A stretch of DNA of 64,000 nucleotides, taken from the NCBI RefSeq assembly GCF_001422725.1, contig NZ_LMMA01000023.1, forward strand, positions 213,593 through 277,592, in the 5' to 3' direction. The notes beneath the pieces were generated by a model. It was not told where the DNA came from, did not search any database, and was given only the letters and a program-made list of their open reading frames with translations. How positions within the stretch are numbered: position 1 is the first letter of the stretch; each line of letters opens with the position of its first letter. Of the stretch, positions 8,354 through 18,306 are shown in pieces. Source of the stretch: Flavobacterium sp. Leaf82. GTDB taxonomy: Bacteria > Bacteroidota > Bacteroidia > Flavobacteriales > Flavobacteriaceae. Made by a program: the position numbers and the translations under genes.

Positions 8354-11300
8354 TAATATATCAACAAACATCTTAAGAGACGAGTCAAAAGACTTGAATT
8401 ATGTTGTTACACCAAATGCTATTCAGATATATGAACGCATTGTTAATAGCGCCACAAAGAGTAATAAATCATTTACATTAATAGGTAATTACGGTACTGG
8501 AAAATCAACTTTTTTATGGGCTTTAGAAAAAAATCTACTCAAAGAAAAAATTTATTTTAGCAATACATTAGATGCAAAAAATGGTTCGTTTGATTTCATA
8601 AAATTAGTTGGAGACAATACCCCTTTGAGTGATACTTTATTGAGAACATTAAAGTTAAAAGAAGGCTCTTCAACAGAAATAATTGAAGAACTAGAAAAAA
8701 GAAGAATTGCATCTTCTAAAAAAAATAAAGGTTTAGTTTTAATCATTGATGAATTTGGTAAATTTTTAGAATATATAGGGAAAAATAAGCAAAGTAATGA
8801 CTTGTACTTATTGCAATTAATTTCAGAATGGGCAAATGATGATTCTAAAAATGTGTTTTTTATTATTTCCTTACATCAGAGTTTTATTTCTTATTCTACT
8901 TCTTTAGATGTCTCTGAAAAATTAGAATGGGAAAAAATTAAAGGACGTTTTATAGAATTACTTTTTAACGAACCCGTTGAACAATTGTTGTTTTTTGCTT
9001 CAAAAAAACTTGAACATTTTGAATTACCAAAAAAACTTGAAGATAGTTTCCATCTACTTAACAAAGCTATTAAGAACAGTAATCTTATTAATTTTAATGA
9101 ATTAAACACTCCTGATTTAGCTAAATCTTTATATCCACTCGATTGGTTATCTGCTAATATTTTAGTCAATTCATTACAACGTTATGGGCAAAATGAACGA
9201 TCCTTATTTACCTTTCTTAACGATAATTCAAAATATTCAATTAATCAATTTGATGGTAAATTTTATTCCGCACCTAACATTTTCGATTACTTAGTAAATA
9301 CTCTTGGTAGTGAAATATATAGTTTCAACAATCCTCATAGAGCTCAATGGCAAACCTGTTTTAGAGCATTAGAACGTTCTGAATTAATAGAAGAAATTGA
9401 CTATGAATTAGTAGCAGAAATAATCAAAACCATTTGTTTAGTCACTGTTTTCACAAAAGCTGGAGGTTTATTTGATAAAAAATTTATCTCGAAATATATT
9501 CGTCATACAAGTGACCATAAAGATGATTCTGTTGATAAAACAATTGAAAAACTAGATAAATCTGGAATAATTAGATTTTACAAGCATAGTAATAAAATTA
9601 ATTTTTTAGAAGGAACAGACCTTGATATTGAGCAAGAATTAGCAGATGTTTCAAAAGAAATAAACCCTGATTTTTCTGTTACTGATGCTATATCAGATTT
9701 AGTAGATTTCCCCGTTATTTTAGTTAAAAAAAATTCATTTGAAAAAGGTACACCCCGTTTTTTTGAATTTAAAATTTTAACTGACTTAAATAACATAAAT
9801 AATGCTGAAGGAGCATTAGATGGTTATATTAATTTAATCTTTGATACTACTATTAAAGAAAAAGATGTCAAAAAATATTCTCAAAATACTGGTAGTAATC
9901 TTTTTGTTATCTACAAAAATTCAAAGGATATTCATAATGAAATTTTCACCATTAACAAACTTCAATTTTTAATTAGAAAGCATCAAGAAGACAAAAATGC
10001 AATCGTACTTTTAAAAAAGGAAGAAGAATTTCATAAACAACAATTAGAGAAATTTGTATTAGACAATTTATTTATTTCTAATGATCAAAACATCTGGTTT
10101 TATAATGGTAGAGAAGAAAATATCAAGTCTAAAAAAGCATTGAATGAAACATTATCAAAAATATGTGATATTGAATTCCGAAATGCTCCACACTTTAAAA
10201 ATGAATTGGTTAATAAAGAATTTTTAAGTCCTCAAATAAGTACTGCCCGAAAATCTTTCTTACGCTGTTTATTGAATAATGAAAGTATTGAAAATTTAGG
10301 ATTTCCAAATGATAAATACCCCCCAGAAAAGTCAATTTACATTACTTTGGCAAAAGATACAGGTATACACACTCAAAATAATATATTAAAACATTTTTCG
10401 TTTTCTGCTCCAGCTGATGAAACTTTTAAACCTCTTTGGAATGAATGTGATGCGTTTATAAAATCTGCAAACTCATCCAAAAGAAATTTGGCTGAGTTAT
10501 ACGAAATCTTAAGTATATCCCCTTTTAAATTAAAAAAAGGGTTTGTAGAATTCTGGGTTCCAATGTTTTTAATAATCAATAAAGAAGATTTTGCATTATT
10601 CCATGATACTAATGGATTCATTCCCTACTTAACTGAAGATGTATTAGATTTAATACATAAATCTCCCGCAAACTATTCTATTAAGAGTTATGATGTTTCT
10701 GGATTAAAAATTAATCTTTTAGAGAGTTATAAAGAGTTAGTTCAAGTTGGGGATTATGAGTTAGGTACAAAGAGTACTTTTTTATCCATTTTTGGAAATT
10801 TCTTGCGTTTTATTAGGGCTTTAAATGAATACACAGTAAATACAAAAAGACTTTCTCCTAAAGCTATTAGCTTGCGAGAAGCGATAAAAAACGCAAGAGA
10901 CCCTGAAGACGCTTTGTTTAATCAGTTTCCTAACGCTTTAGGATTTCATTCTATTTCTATAAATGATGATGAAGAAATATTAAAATCTTATACATATCAT
11001 ATTCAAGAATCTATAAGAGAAATCCGTTCTGCTTTTGATGCTTTACTTGACCGAATCGAAGACAAAATAATTCATTCCTTCTATTGTGAAAGCAATGATT
11101 TTGAAGATTACAAAAGTGAAATTCAAAGCAGATTGAAAAGTGTTAACCTAAGTTTATTAGGAGCTGAACAGTCGATTTTTTACAAAAGATTAGTTTCTCC
11201 ATTGGATGATCGAGCTTCTTGGCTAAAATCAGTTGCTGATGCAGCTTTAGGAAAATCAATAGACAAAATGATTGACGAGGAGGAAGTCTTGTTGGTCACG

Positions 11301-11573
11301 AATCTTGAGAGTTATCTATTGGGACTAATAAAAGCCTCTGAACTCCATGAGTTTAAATCTAGTGAAAACAGAAGAATGATTTCAATACAATTATCAGGAA
11401 CTAAAGGAACAATGATAAATGATAAAATTATAATTTCAGATGAGAACAACATAGAATTTGAAAGTATAAGAATGCAATTAAGAGAAAAATTAGTTACTTT
11501 GGATGTACATAGGCGCAAACAGTTACTTATGGAATTATTATCTAAAGAACTGAATGAAGATTTAGTATTATGA
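8343..11573 (+). CDS. Large P-loop ATPase of a phosphorothioation/BREX-like locus
   Basis: A 1076-aa protein. Walker A is 'GNYGTGKSTFLW' (about residues 48-59) and Walker B is 'LVLIIDEFGKF' (about 129-139), so the ATPase domain is N-terminal. The remaining 800 residues are helical with no recognised catalytic motif; charged helices lie near 'EYHIQESIREIR'-like segments about 880-920. Size, domain placement and gene context resemble the large ATPases of BREX (BrxC/PglY) and of Dnd-linked restriction modules, but I cannot assign a named family. The start overlaps the DUF4007 gene by 11 bases and the stop overlaps the DndC-like start (ATGA), indicating coupled translation. Confidence 0.75.
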   Translation: MEYNNISTNILRDESKDLNYVVTPNAIQIYERIVNSATKSNKSFTLIGNYGTGKSTFLWALEKNLLKEKIYFSNTLDAKNGSFDFIKLVGDNTPLSDTLLRTLKLKEGSSTEIIEELEKRRIASSKKNKGLVLIIDEFGKFLEYIGKNKQSNDLYLLQLISEWANDDSKNVFFIISLHQSFISYSTSLDVSEKLEWEKIKGRFIELLFNEPVEQLLFFASKKLEHFELPKKLEDSFHLLNKAIKNSNLINFNELNTPDLAKSLYPLDWLSANILVNSLQRYGQNERSLFTFLNDNSKYSINQFDGKFYSAPNIFDYLVNTLGSEIYSFNNPHRAQWQTCFRALERSELIEEIDYELVAEIIKTICLVTVFTKAGGLFDKKFISKYIRHTSDHKDDSVDKTIEKLDKSGIIRFYKHSNKINFLEGTDLDIEQELADVSKEINPDFSVTDAISDLVDFPVILVKKNSFEKGTPRFFEFKILTDLNNINNAEGALDGYINLIFDTTIKEKDVKKYSQNTGSNLFVIYKNSKDIHNEIFTINKLQFLIRKHQEDKNAIVLLKKEEEFHKQQLEKFVLDNLFISNDQNIWFYNGREENIKSKKALNETLSKICDIEFRNAPHFKNELVNKEFLSPQISTARKSFLRCLLNNESIENLGFPNDKYPPEKSIYITLAKDTGIHTQNNILKHFSFSAPADETFKPLWNECDAFIKSANSSKRNLAELYEILSISPFKLKKGFVEFWVPMFLIINKEDFALFHDTNGFIPYLTEDVLDLIHKSPANYSIKSYDVSGLKINLLESYKELVQVGDYELGTKSTFLSIFGNFLRFIRALNEYTVNTKRLSPKAISLREAIKNARDPEDALFNQFPNALGFHSISINDDEEILKSYTYHIQESIREIRSAFDALLDRIEDKIIHSFYCESNDFEDYKSEIQSRLKSVNLSLLGAEQSIFYKRLVSPLDDRASWLKSVADAALGKSIDKMIDEEEVLLVTNLESYLLGLIKASELHEFKSSENRRMISIQLSGTKGTMINDKIIISDENNIEFESIRMQLREKLVTLDVHRRKQLLMELLSKELNEDLVL

Positions 11574-12697
11574 GTGAAATAAAACATGTTTTAGGAATTT
11601 CCGGAGGAAAGGACAGTGCTGCTTTGGCTATTTATATGAGTCGAAAACATCCAGATGTGAATGTCGAATATTACACTTGTGATACTGGAAAGGAATTGAC
11701 TGAAACCTACGACTTAATTAACAAATTGAATTCTGTTTTAGGAAAAAATATTCGTCTTTATAAATCTATAGATGAATTAAACTCTCCAGAAAAAAATCCA
11801 TTTGATCACTTTTTGGCGATGTACGGTGGTTATTTACCCTCAGCAACAGCACGTTGGTGTACTGGAAAAATGAAGTTAGAGCCTTTTGAAAATGAGATTG
11901 GAACAACACCAACTATATCCTATGTAGGCATTCGTGGTGATGAAAATAGAGAAGGTTACATTTCTAAAAAAGAAAACATCCAATCTATTTTTCCTTTTAG
12001 AAAAAATATTTGGAGTGAGGATGTAATTAAAAAATTCTTAGCTAATTCTAATATTGATTTTGTAAAACAGCACTATGAATTAATTGCTCCTCAAGGTCAA
12101 TTAGAAATGATTTTGCAATATGTAGAACAACCTATTTCTTTACGTTTTACACAAAAACAAAAGGTAAATGCTTTATTAGATACTGATGTAAAACTATTTA
12201 ACAAAGTAGTCTTTGAATTTTTAAAAACAACCGATTACCCTGCTGGGAAATTAGAAAGTTTCTCCTTAATAGATAACGATGAAGTATTAGGAATAGACGA
12301 TATTTTTAAAATATTAGATGATTCTGGAGTTGGAATACCAGCTTATTATTTACCAATTGAATACGAAGTTGAAATAAATGGAGAACTTAAAAAAGGAACT
12401 TATTCTAGAAGCCGTTCTGGTTGTTTTTTCTGCTTTTACCAGCAAAAAATAGAATGGGTTTGGCTCTTAGAACAGCACCCTAATTTATATGAGAAAGCGA
12501 TAGAATACGAGAAAGAAGGTTATACCTGGACTATTGAACCATTACAAGATCTTAAGAAACCCGAACGTGTACTATCTATTAAAAAAGAACACTATTTACG
12601 AATGCAAAAAAATAAGACTAATGCAAAAACAACTATAAGCTGGCAAGATGAAATCTTAGAAGCTGAAGGAGAAGGTTGTGCTAGTTGTTTTATTTAA
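11570..12697 (+). CDS. dndC: DndC-like sulfurtransferase (PAPS reductase/ATP-pyrophosphatase family)
   Basis: A 375-aa protein with the PP-loop 'GISGGKDSAALAIYM' (about 9-23), 'YYTCDTGKEL' and 'ARWCTGKMKLEPFE', as in PAPS-reductase/DndC enzymes. Cysteines in 'SGCFFCFYQQ' (about 284-293) and in the C-terminal 'GCASCFI' could hold an Fe-S cluster. DndC adenylates the DNA backbone and carries sulfur for phosphorothioate formation; that role is inferred from family and from the DndA and DndD homologues nearby. BrxP of some BREX loci is related, so the symbol is provisional. The gene is translationally coupled to the large ATPase. Confidence 0.8.
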   Translation: MSEIKHVLGISGGKDSAALAIYMSRKHPDVNVEYYTCDTGKELTETYDLINKLNSVLGKNIRLYKSIDELNSPEKNPFDHFLAMYGGYLPSATARWCTGKMKLEPFENEIGTTPTISYVGIRGDENREGYISKKENIQSIFPFRKNIWSEDVIKKFLANSNIDFVKQHYELIAPQGQLEMILQYVEQPISLRFTQKQKVNALLDTDVKLFNKVVFEFLKTTDYPAGKLESFSLIDNDEVLGIDDIFKILDDSGVGIPAYYLPIEYEVEINGELKKGTYSRSRSGCFFCFYQQKIEWVWLLEQHPNLYEKAIEYEKEGYTWTIEPLQDLKKPERVLSIKKEHYLRMQKNKTNAKTTISWQDEILEAEGEGCASCFI

Positions 12698-12838
12698 AAA
12701 AATAAGATTATACACAATTATTAAAATTCACAATAGTTCTGTATAATAAAGTTTGTTAAGACAACAACTATTTTTCACAGGTAAAAATAATACTAATTAA
12801 AAAGAAACCCCTGTAGGACTGCATAATATAATTAAACT

Positions 12839-14587
12839 ATGGAAGAATTAAAAATTAACCCTGGACGATTAATATTTGGGTTGAGTAGAATTGGCTATAC
12901 AACATCAAGCGCACTGTGCGATATTATTGATAATTCTGTTAGAGCGTCTGCAAATAAAATTCATTTAATTGTCAAAAAAGAGAGAGAGGATTTTTCTGAT
13001 CAAAGAAAAAACAATATTTCTCAATACGTAATAATAGACAATGGATTGGGAATGGATGATCAAGGAATCAGAAATGCACTAATTCTTGGATCATCTGATG
13101 CTGATTATGAAGATAGTTCTTTGTCTAAATTCGGTTTAGGAATGAAATCTGCTGCATTTTCGCAGGGTGATATTTTAGAAATTATTTCTTCCAAAGGTGG
13201 TAATGAATTTAATAAATTCACTTTATCCCTAACTGAGATAATAAGCAAGGATACTTATTTTGCAACAAAATCTGATTTGAATGATGAGGATAATAAATTA
13301 ATTGCTGAATTCTTACTAGAAGGTAAAGGAACCATCATAAGAATAAAAGGTATTCGAAAAAACAATCACCCGAGTGTAAGAAATACAATAACTGAGCTAA
13401 AAACAAAAATTGGCGCAATATATTATTATTTTATTGAAAATAACGGTTTAGAAATCTCAATTAATCAGGATATAAAAATTGAAGCTTTCGACCCTCTTTT
13501 TACTATGGAGGCTGATATTAATGGAAATCTTGATGAAAATAATTGGGATGGCGAAGAAGTTAAGTGGATAGAAAAGCAACAAGAATTAACTCTTGATGAT
13601 GAATTAGGAATTAAAATTAAAATTGAGATAACGCAACTTCCTTACCCACCAATATTCAAATTCAAAGAAAAAGGTGGTGATAAAAGAATAAGAGAAAAAT
13701 ATAATATTGGGTCTGGTAATTATGGATTTTATGTTTACCGGAATAACCGTTTGATTTCTTGGGCTTCTCAACTTGATGGAATAATGCCATTAGATCAAGA
13801 TTTTTATTCTTTTAGAGCACGTTTGATTATTGGTGATGAAGCAGATGATTTTTTTAATATTGATGTAAAGAAATCTCATATTACTTTGTCAGAAGAAGCC
13901 CTGCAGGTAATTAATGATTTTGTTTGGGATGCTAAGGCAAAAAGTAAATTGGCATGGCAATCTGCAAATATTTATCGAAAAAGTATTTTAAATAGAGAGC
14001 CTAATGAATTAGCAAATATTATCATTAATGATTTTAATCAAACTGAACTTTTGCCAGGTGATGAATTGATATCTGAAGAAGATGCTTTAGAAAGAATGAG
14101 TTTAATTAAATCCGATATGATAGCAAATTTGAGTGACTTTGCTAAAATGGCATTTGAAGATAAAGGAGAGGTAATTGACGAAAATAATTTGACTCCTGAA
14201 CAAAAAGAATATGCTATAACTGGTGATATTAAAAACCCAAATTTAAAAAAAATATTCCGTGTAACATCTGTATTAGACAACCATTTATGGGAACCTTATT
14301 ATGATACTGATTTGGGAACTTGTGTCAGAATTAATAAATATCACATCTTTGCAAGATTAATTTATGAAAAAAATTCAGAGAATATAGGCTTACAAATTAT
14401 TTTTGATCTTATGCTTTTGCAGTTTGCTGAAGCTGAGGTTTATGCGTATAAAAATATTGGAAAATATAAGTATGAAGAATTAATGACAATCCTAAAAGAA
14501 TTTAGAAGAATTTGTTCTGATTTTCTTGCTAATATGTGTAGAAAATTAGAGAATGATTTGCCACCAAATTTTAAGGAAAATGATTAA
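12839..14587 (+). CDS. GHKL (HSP90/MORC-like) ATPase domain protein
   Basis: A 582-aa protein with the Bergerat ATP-binding fold at its N-terminus: 'ALCDIIDNSVRASA' (motif I, about 23-36), 'IDNGLGMDD' (motif II, about 65-73) and 'FGLGMKSAAFSQG' (motif III, about 97-109). The remainder is a transducer-like and helical region without a recognised domain. Such stand-alone GHKL proteins occur in defence islands, often beside a nuclease. Here a GIY-YIG-like gene follows with an overlapping start. The gap of 141 bases from the DndC-like gene leaves it unclear whether this pair belongs to the phosphorothioation operon or is a second system. Confidence 0.75.
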   Translation: MEELKINPGRLIFGLSRIGYTTSSALCDIIDNSVRASANKIHLIVKKEREDFSDQRKNNISQYVIIDNGLGMDDQGIRNALILGSSDADYEDSSLSKFGLGMKSAAFSQGDILEIISSKGGNEFNKFTLSLTEIISKDTYFATKSDLNDEDNKLIAEFLLEGKGTIIRIKGIRKNNHPSVRNTITELKTKIGAIYYYFIENNGLEISINQDIKIEAFDPLFTMEADINGNLDENNWDGEEVKWIEKQQELTLDDELGIKIKIEITQLPYPPIFKFKEKGGDKRIREKYNIGSGNYGFYVYRNNRLISWASQLDGIMPLDQDFYSFRARLIIGDEADDFFNIDVKKSHITLSEEALQVINDFVWDAKAKSKLAWQSANIYRKSILNREPNELANIIINDFNQTELLPGDELISEEDALERMSLIKSDMIANLSDFAKMAFEDKGEVIDENNLTPEQKEYAITGDIKNPNLKKIFRVTSVLDNHLWEPYYDTDLGTCVRINKYHIFARLIYEKNSENIGLQIIFDLMLLQFAEAEVYAYKNIGKYKYEELMTILKEFRRICSDFLANMCRKLENDLPPNFKEND

Positions 14588-15023
14588 AACATCTATAGGA
14601 AATTGTTTTGATGGCCACAATCAATCATTTATTTATATATGGTTATCCAAAAAAGAACAGATAGTATATGTTGGTATGACAAATTCATTTAATGGAACAA
14701 TTGGAAGAGCTGGGAGTCACTTTTCAAAAAAAGGATCATTAAGGCAGAGGTTTATTGAAAGTAAAGGCTATTATATTAATGTTACTGATGACTTATTAAT
14801 GTATAGTTTCCCTTTGCCTCAAAAGAAAATATACACAAGTGACGAAAAATCATATAGAGAGGCGGTTGAATACATTGTTCAGAAAAAATTAATTATTAGT
14901 AGAGCAACGGTTACACCAAGTTTTGATGTTATATCTTGGGTGAGATCAAGTCCAAGAACATCTAATTTAGAAGTTATTAAAATTTCTAATAAAATTGTAT
15001 CGGATTTTCTGAATCAGTATTGA
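14580..15023 (+). CDS. GIY-YIG-like nuclease-fold protein
   Basis: About 147 aa from the ATG at 14580, which overlaps the stop of the GHKL gene. The start at 14553 lies inside the upstream gene and is less likely. 'SFIYIWLSKKEQIVYVGMT' fits the GIY-YIG core (YIW for GIY, YVG for YIG), with 'GRAGSHFSKKGSLRQRF' supplying the downstream basic segment. A Glu at 'YREAVEYIVQ' could serve as the metal ligand. The motif is divergent, so nuclease activity is inferred, not shown. Overlap with the GHKL gene suggests an ATPase-nuclease pair. Confidence 0.6.
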   Translation: MIKTSIGNCFDGHNQSFIYIWLSKKEQIVYVGMTNSFNGTIGRAGSHFSKKGSLRQRFIESKGYYINVTDDLLMYSFPLPQKKIYTSDEKSYREAVEYIVQKKLIISRATVTPSFDVISWVRSSPRTSNLEVIKISNKIVSDFLNQY

Positions 15024-15213
15024 TTTATTTTACCAATATTAAAATCCATGTTTAATAATAGTAGGCAGAAAGGTATATAATTAAAGTAGATGAAATTATT
15101 TCTTTATTCAAACATATTGAAAAAACTCTTGTTATGAATCATTAATATTATTTCTATAAATGATTTAAAATATTATAAAAAAAAGCCTGTCCAACTTTTT
15201 TAAATTCTATTTT

Positions 15214-15263
15214 CCCTTCTAAACTTAAGTGCATTAATTTACAATCACTTATTTTTAGAAGGG
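15214..15263. terminator. Bidirectional terminator-like hairpin between convergent operons
   Basis: CCCTTCTAAA (15214-15223) pairs with TTTAGAAGGG (15254-15263), and AAGTG (15227-15231) pairs with CACTT (15246-15250) inside it. T-rich or A-rich sequence flanks both sides. It lies exactly between the converging GIY-YIG and 131-aa genes, so it can serve both transcripts. Confidence 0.6.
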
Positions 15264-15308
15264 ATTTTGTTTCTTTAGAGGTGAACCATTTTTCATTCGG
15301 TTCCACAA

Positions 15309-15704
15309 TTACTTTATTATTCTAGTTATCAAATACTTTTTAATATCTGAATCTTGAAATAATTGTGCTGTTGCTTTATACATTTTTATACTTTTTACTT
15401 TTGTCTCTAGTTCTAAATTATTTCTAAAATCATTTATGACATCAGTAGTAATTAATTGTAAGTATTCACGGTTTACAAAAGCCTTTAATGGTAACCCAAT
15501 TTTATTGTTTTTTGAAATAAATAAGTTTTTATGTTCTTTCCAAACTTTTTGAAATTCACTATTTAAAGTATTGATATCTGTTGAATCACTTTTAGAAATA
15601 GAATAAATATTAGATAAAGCTATCAATAAAATTATTTGATGTGGAGCAAGATTTCCTCTTGCTTTATCTCTCTTTAAGTTATTTACAAACTCTTCAGTAT
15701 TCAT
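15309..15704 (-). CDS. Small protein resembling the N-terminal part of sulfur-binding (ScoMcrA-like) HNH nucleases
   Basis: A 131-aa protein with 'GNLAPHQIILLIALSNIY' (about 17-34), close to the 'PHKxxLLLAIxDL' pattern that opens many HNH restriction enzymes and the ScoMcrA-type DNA sulfur-binding domain. No HNH or other nuclease motif follows. It is the last gene of the DndA-to-DndD operon, so a stand-alone reader of phosphorothioate or a structural subunit is plausible; this is inference from one motif and context. It could also be an unrelated small helical protein. Confidence 0.5.
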   Translation of the reverse strand: MNTEEFVNNLKRDKARGNLAPHQIILLIALSNIYSISKSDSTDINTLNSEFQKVWKEHKNLFISKNNKIGLPLKAFVNREYLQLITTDVINDFRNNLELETKVKSIKMYKATAQLFQDSDIKKYLITRIIK

Positions 15705-15719
15705 AGCTAAAAATTTAAA

Positions 15720-16178
15720 TTATCTTTTTACAACTTCTAATAAAAAATCATCAGGACTATCAAATTTACGTTCGTAACCTGGTGTTTGTCTAATTTCAAG
15801 TATGTGCTTTGCTCCACCTTCAGCATATTCGCTTATAATCGTTAATAATTTACGTGAATTTAAAAAATCATCTGCTTTAGACGTCTCCACTTTGCCAATT
15901 GCCATCAATAACAAAGCATGTGCGATTGATTCTGAACCATTACTAATCATTTGGTACTGAAAAGATGACTTATTTGGTAAATCAGCTCCAAATTCTCTTT
16001 TATCATTAATAAAGCCAATTATAGCAGTCCAAGCATAAACTTGCCAGTATTTAGAAAAGAATTTATCATCTTTTTTACTTAATGACTCTTGTTTACGAGC
16101 GAACATATCCCTAATTTGCTCAACGTGATTTCCATAATGTACGTCTCTTTTATTAATTTCTATAAATAGCTTTTCCAT
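15720..16178 (-). CDS. Hypothetical protein in the phosphorothioation operon (DndE-position)
   Basis: A 152-aa protein, 'MEKLFIEINKRDVHYGNH', later 'YWQVYAWTAIIGFINDKRE', 'ESIAHALLLMAIGKVE' and 'YAEGGAKHILEIRQ'. I do not recognise a family. It is mostly helical and abuts the DndD-like gene, which stops where a DndE gene usually lies. The classic DndE pattern is not obvious, so I do not call it DndE. Tight spacing on both sides shows it belongs to the operon. Confidence 0.6.
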   Translation of the reverse strand: MEKLFIEINKRDVHYGNHVEQIRDMFARKQESLSKKDDKFFSKYWQVYAWTAIIGFINDKREFGADLPNKSSFQYQMISNGSESIAHALLLMAIGKVETSKADDFLNSRKLLTIISEYAEGGAKHILEIRQTPGYERKFDSPDDFLLEVVKR

Positions 16179-18304
16179 TATTTAATTGTATTAATATATG
16201 TTTTTTTATTACTACGAGAGTCAGCCCCATCTTTATCAATGAGTTCATTTTTTAATTCATAGTATTTACTGATTTTAGCTTTATCAATAAAACTAGCTCT
16301 TTCATCCCCTTTGATTTTATTATAATCTTTTGACATTATTATAATTTGATCAAAAGATTCTGATAAGTTTTGAGTCAAAAACAATGTATTTTCATCATCA
16401 AACTGGGAAGTTGGTGCATCCGCTAATAAGGGAAATGAACGATTCATTTTTTTTTCGCTCAAAGATAAAAAAGCATTGGCAACAGCTAATTTTTGTGCGG
16501 TTAACTCAGCAGTATTTAAGTTTGATAAAGTTTTTTTAGTTTGTTTATCAATAATTCTTACTCCTTTATCAATTTCAATTTCACCTTGGGTATTACCTCC
16601 TAAATATTTAGAATATAAAACATTGCTCTCGTGATTAATCTCTTCAATTAAATGATTTAAAGCTGTTTTCTTTAAATTAATCAATGCAGAATTAATTACA
16701 TCAATATATTTTTTTGCAGTTATTTCAGTTATTTCAACAGCATCATCAAATTGAATAATTTTAGCTTTACGGTCTAATAATTCCTGTAATCTTCTGTCTT
16801 CAGAACTTTTATCACTTGTATAACTTAATATTCTTCTATCAGTATTCGTTTTGCTTGCATTTAAACTTCTAATCTTGTTCAATATCTGCTCATAAGTAGT
16901 TGAACCAATTGATATTTCTGTAGCATTTTCAATTCCAGAACCTGAAAATAAATTATCTCTTTGTGTCAATAATTTTTTTCTTTGTGCAATTAATTTTTCA
17001 ATATCAGAATCATTTTTTACAACCTCATCTGAAATACCTGGCAATTCACTCAATAAATTTCTTCTAAAGCGGTTAAGCTCCGTAAAGTTATCTGATAAGA
17101 TTTTTTGGACTTGGTTGTTTTTAAAATCTGCCATACGTGATTTCAATGCGTGATATGGAGCTGTGCCTTCTTCTACAGCTCTTTCACAGATGTAACAAAT
17201 GTTGTCATCTAACATTTTTTGCACATATTCTGGACCAGGTAATGTAATTGGAACTGGGTTTTCAGACTTTTGAAATGACTTAATTTCTTTACTTAAAACA
17301 TCCATATTAACGGATGATTTTTTGATCAAATCATCACATTTATTTAGCATCCATTTTGAAATAAATTTTTCTTTACTCTGAACAGACAAAAAATCTATTT
17401 TATCGTTAACTGCTTTAATTTCATATTCATATTTATTTAATTTCAATTTTAAATCAGAATACTTACCAACACCTTTTAATTTTTCCTCTTCTTTAATTAT
17501 TGAATCTTCTAAATTTAATAATTCATTTTTAGCCTCAATTATTCTGTCATCATAAGAAGATGATTTTCTTTTTGCCTCTTCAACCTCTACTAATATTCTC
17601 TCTTGCTCAACAGTAAATTTTTTAACTTTTTTTAATTCATTATCAATCTTGTTACTAATACTTGATTCAGCCTTTTTAGTAATTGCTACCAAATTTTCAT
17701 AAATTGGAAAATATGAAATTTCATTGATTGCATAACTTAGGGTTGCAGGATTGCTAAAATCATATAATTCATCAACAGTCTCTCCTTGAAACCACATAAA
17801 TTTTCTTATGCTAACAGGAAAAATTTTATCTAAAAACCATTTATGTTCTCCTTTATCTAAGTATTTAGTTTCTCCGTTAAATACATACCAAATTTGCAAT
17901 TCTGGTTTGGAGGTTGGAAAAACATCATTTATTCTCTTTTTAAAGAAAATTTCTTTTTCAAAATGATATTCAACTAAATCACCTTTTATTTCCTCATTTT
18001 CATGAAACTCAGCTGTAAGTGTGATTTTTATAGCAGTCTTAAAAACATCATCTACATTAGAATTTAAAACAATATAATCTGGTAATGTATTGATGTTGTC
18101 TGCTGCTTTCCATTCCTTTTTTGTTGTATCTTCTTGTTTATCAACATATATATTGTTGAAAAACGTCCAATGAAAAGCATTAAACAGGTGCGATTTTCCA
18201 CCAGAGTTTTTTGCTGACACAATATTAAGACCTTTATCAAAATCAAACTCATTATACCCTACGTAACAAAAAAAGTTATCTATTTCTACTTTATTAATAA
18301 TCAT
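16178..18304 (-). CDS. dndD: DndD-like SMC/Rad50-type ATPase
   Basis: A 708-aa protein. The N-terminus has the SMC/RecF-type start 'KVEIDNFFCY' and a Walker A variant 'SAKNSGGKSHLF' (about 30-41). Long coiled-coil arms surround a zinc-hook motif CYIC (about residues 367-372) followed by 'ERAVEEGTAPY'. The C-terminal ATPase half carries 'LNTAELTAQKLAVANAFLSL' and the Walker B-like 'FPLLADAPTSQFDDEN'. This layout is that of DndD, the ATPase thought to open or nick DNA during phosphorothioation. It overlaps the 152-aa gene start and follows the 78-aa gene closely. Confidence 0.78.
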   Translation of the reverse strand: MIINKVEIDNFFCYVGYNEFDFDKGLNIVSAKNSGGKSHLFNAFHWTFFNNIYVDKQEDTTKKEWKAADNINTLPDYIVLNSNVDDVFKTAIKITLTAEFHENEEIKGDLVEYHFEKEIFFKKRINDVFPTSKPELQIWYVFNGETKYLDKGEHKWFLDKIFPVSIRKFMWFQGETVDELYDFSNPATLSYAINEISYFPIYENLVAITKKAESSISNKIDNELKKVKKFTVEQERILVEVEEAKRKSSSYDDRIIEAKNELLNLEDSIIKEEEKLKGVGKYSDLKLKLNKYEYEIKAVNDKIDFLSVQSKEKFISKWMLNKCDDLIKKSSVNMDVLSKEIKSFQKSENPVPITLPGPEYVQKMLDDNICYICERAVEEGTAPYHALKSRMADFKNNQVQKILSDNFTELNRFRRNLLSELPGISDEVVKNDSDIEKLIAQRKKLLTQRDNLFSGSGIENATEISIGSTTYEQILNKIRSLNASKTNTDRRILSYTSDKSSEDRRLQELLDRKAKIIQFDDAVEITEITAKKYIDVINSALINLKKTALNHLIEEINHESNVLYSKYLGGNTQGEIEIDKGVRIIDKQTKKTLSNLNTAELTAQKLAVANAFLSLSEKKMNRSFPLLADAPTSQFDDENTLFLTQNLSESFDQIIIMSKDYNKIKGDERASFIDKAKISKYYELKNELIDKDGADSRSNKKTYINTIK

Positions 18305-18306
18305 CT

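Noticed and set aside
7466..12697. Type 4 BREX system
   Set aside because: DUF4007, a large ATPase and a PAPS-reductase-like gene recall BREX, but PglZ and BrxL are absent and DndA and DndD-like genes are present.
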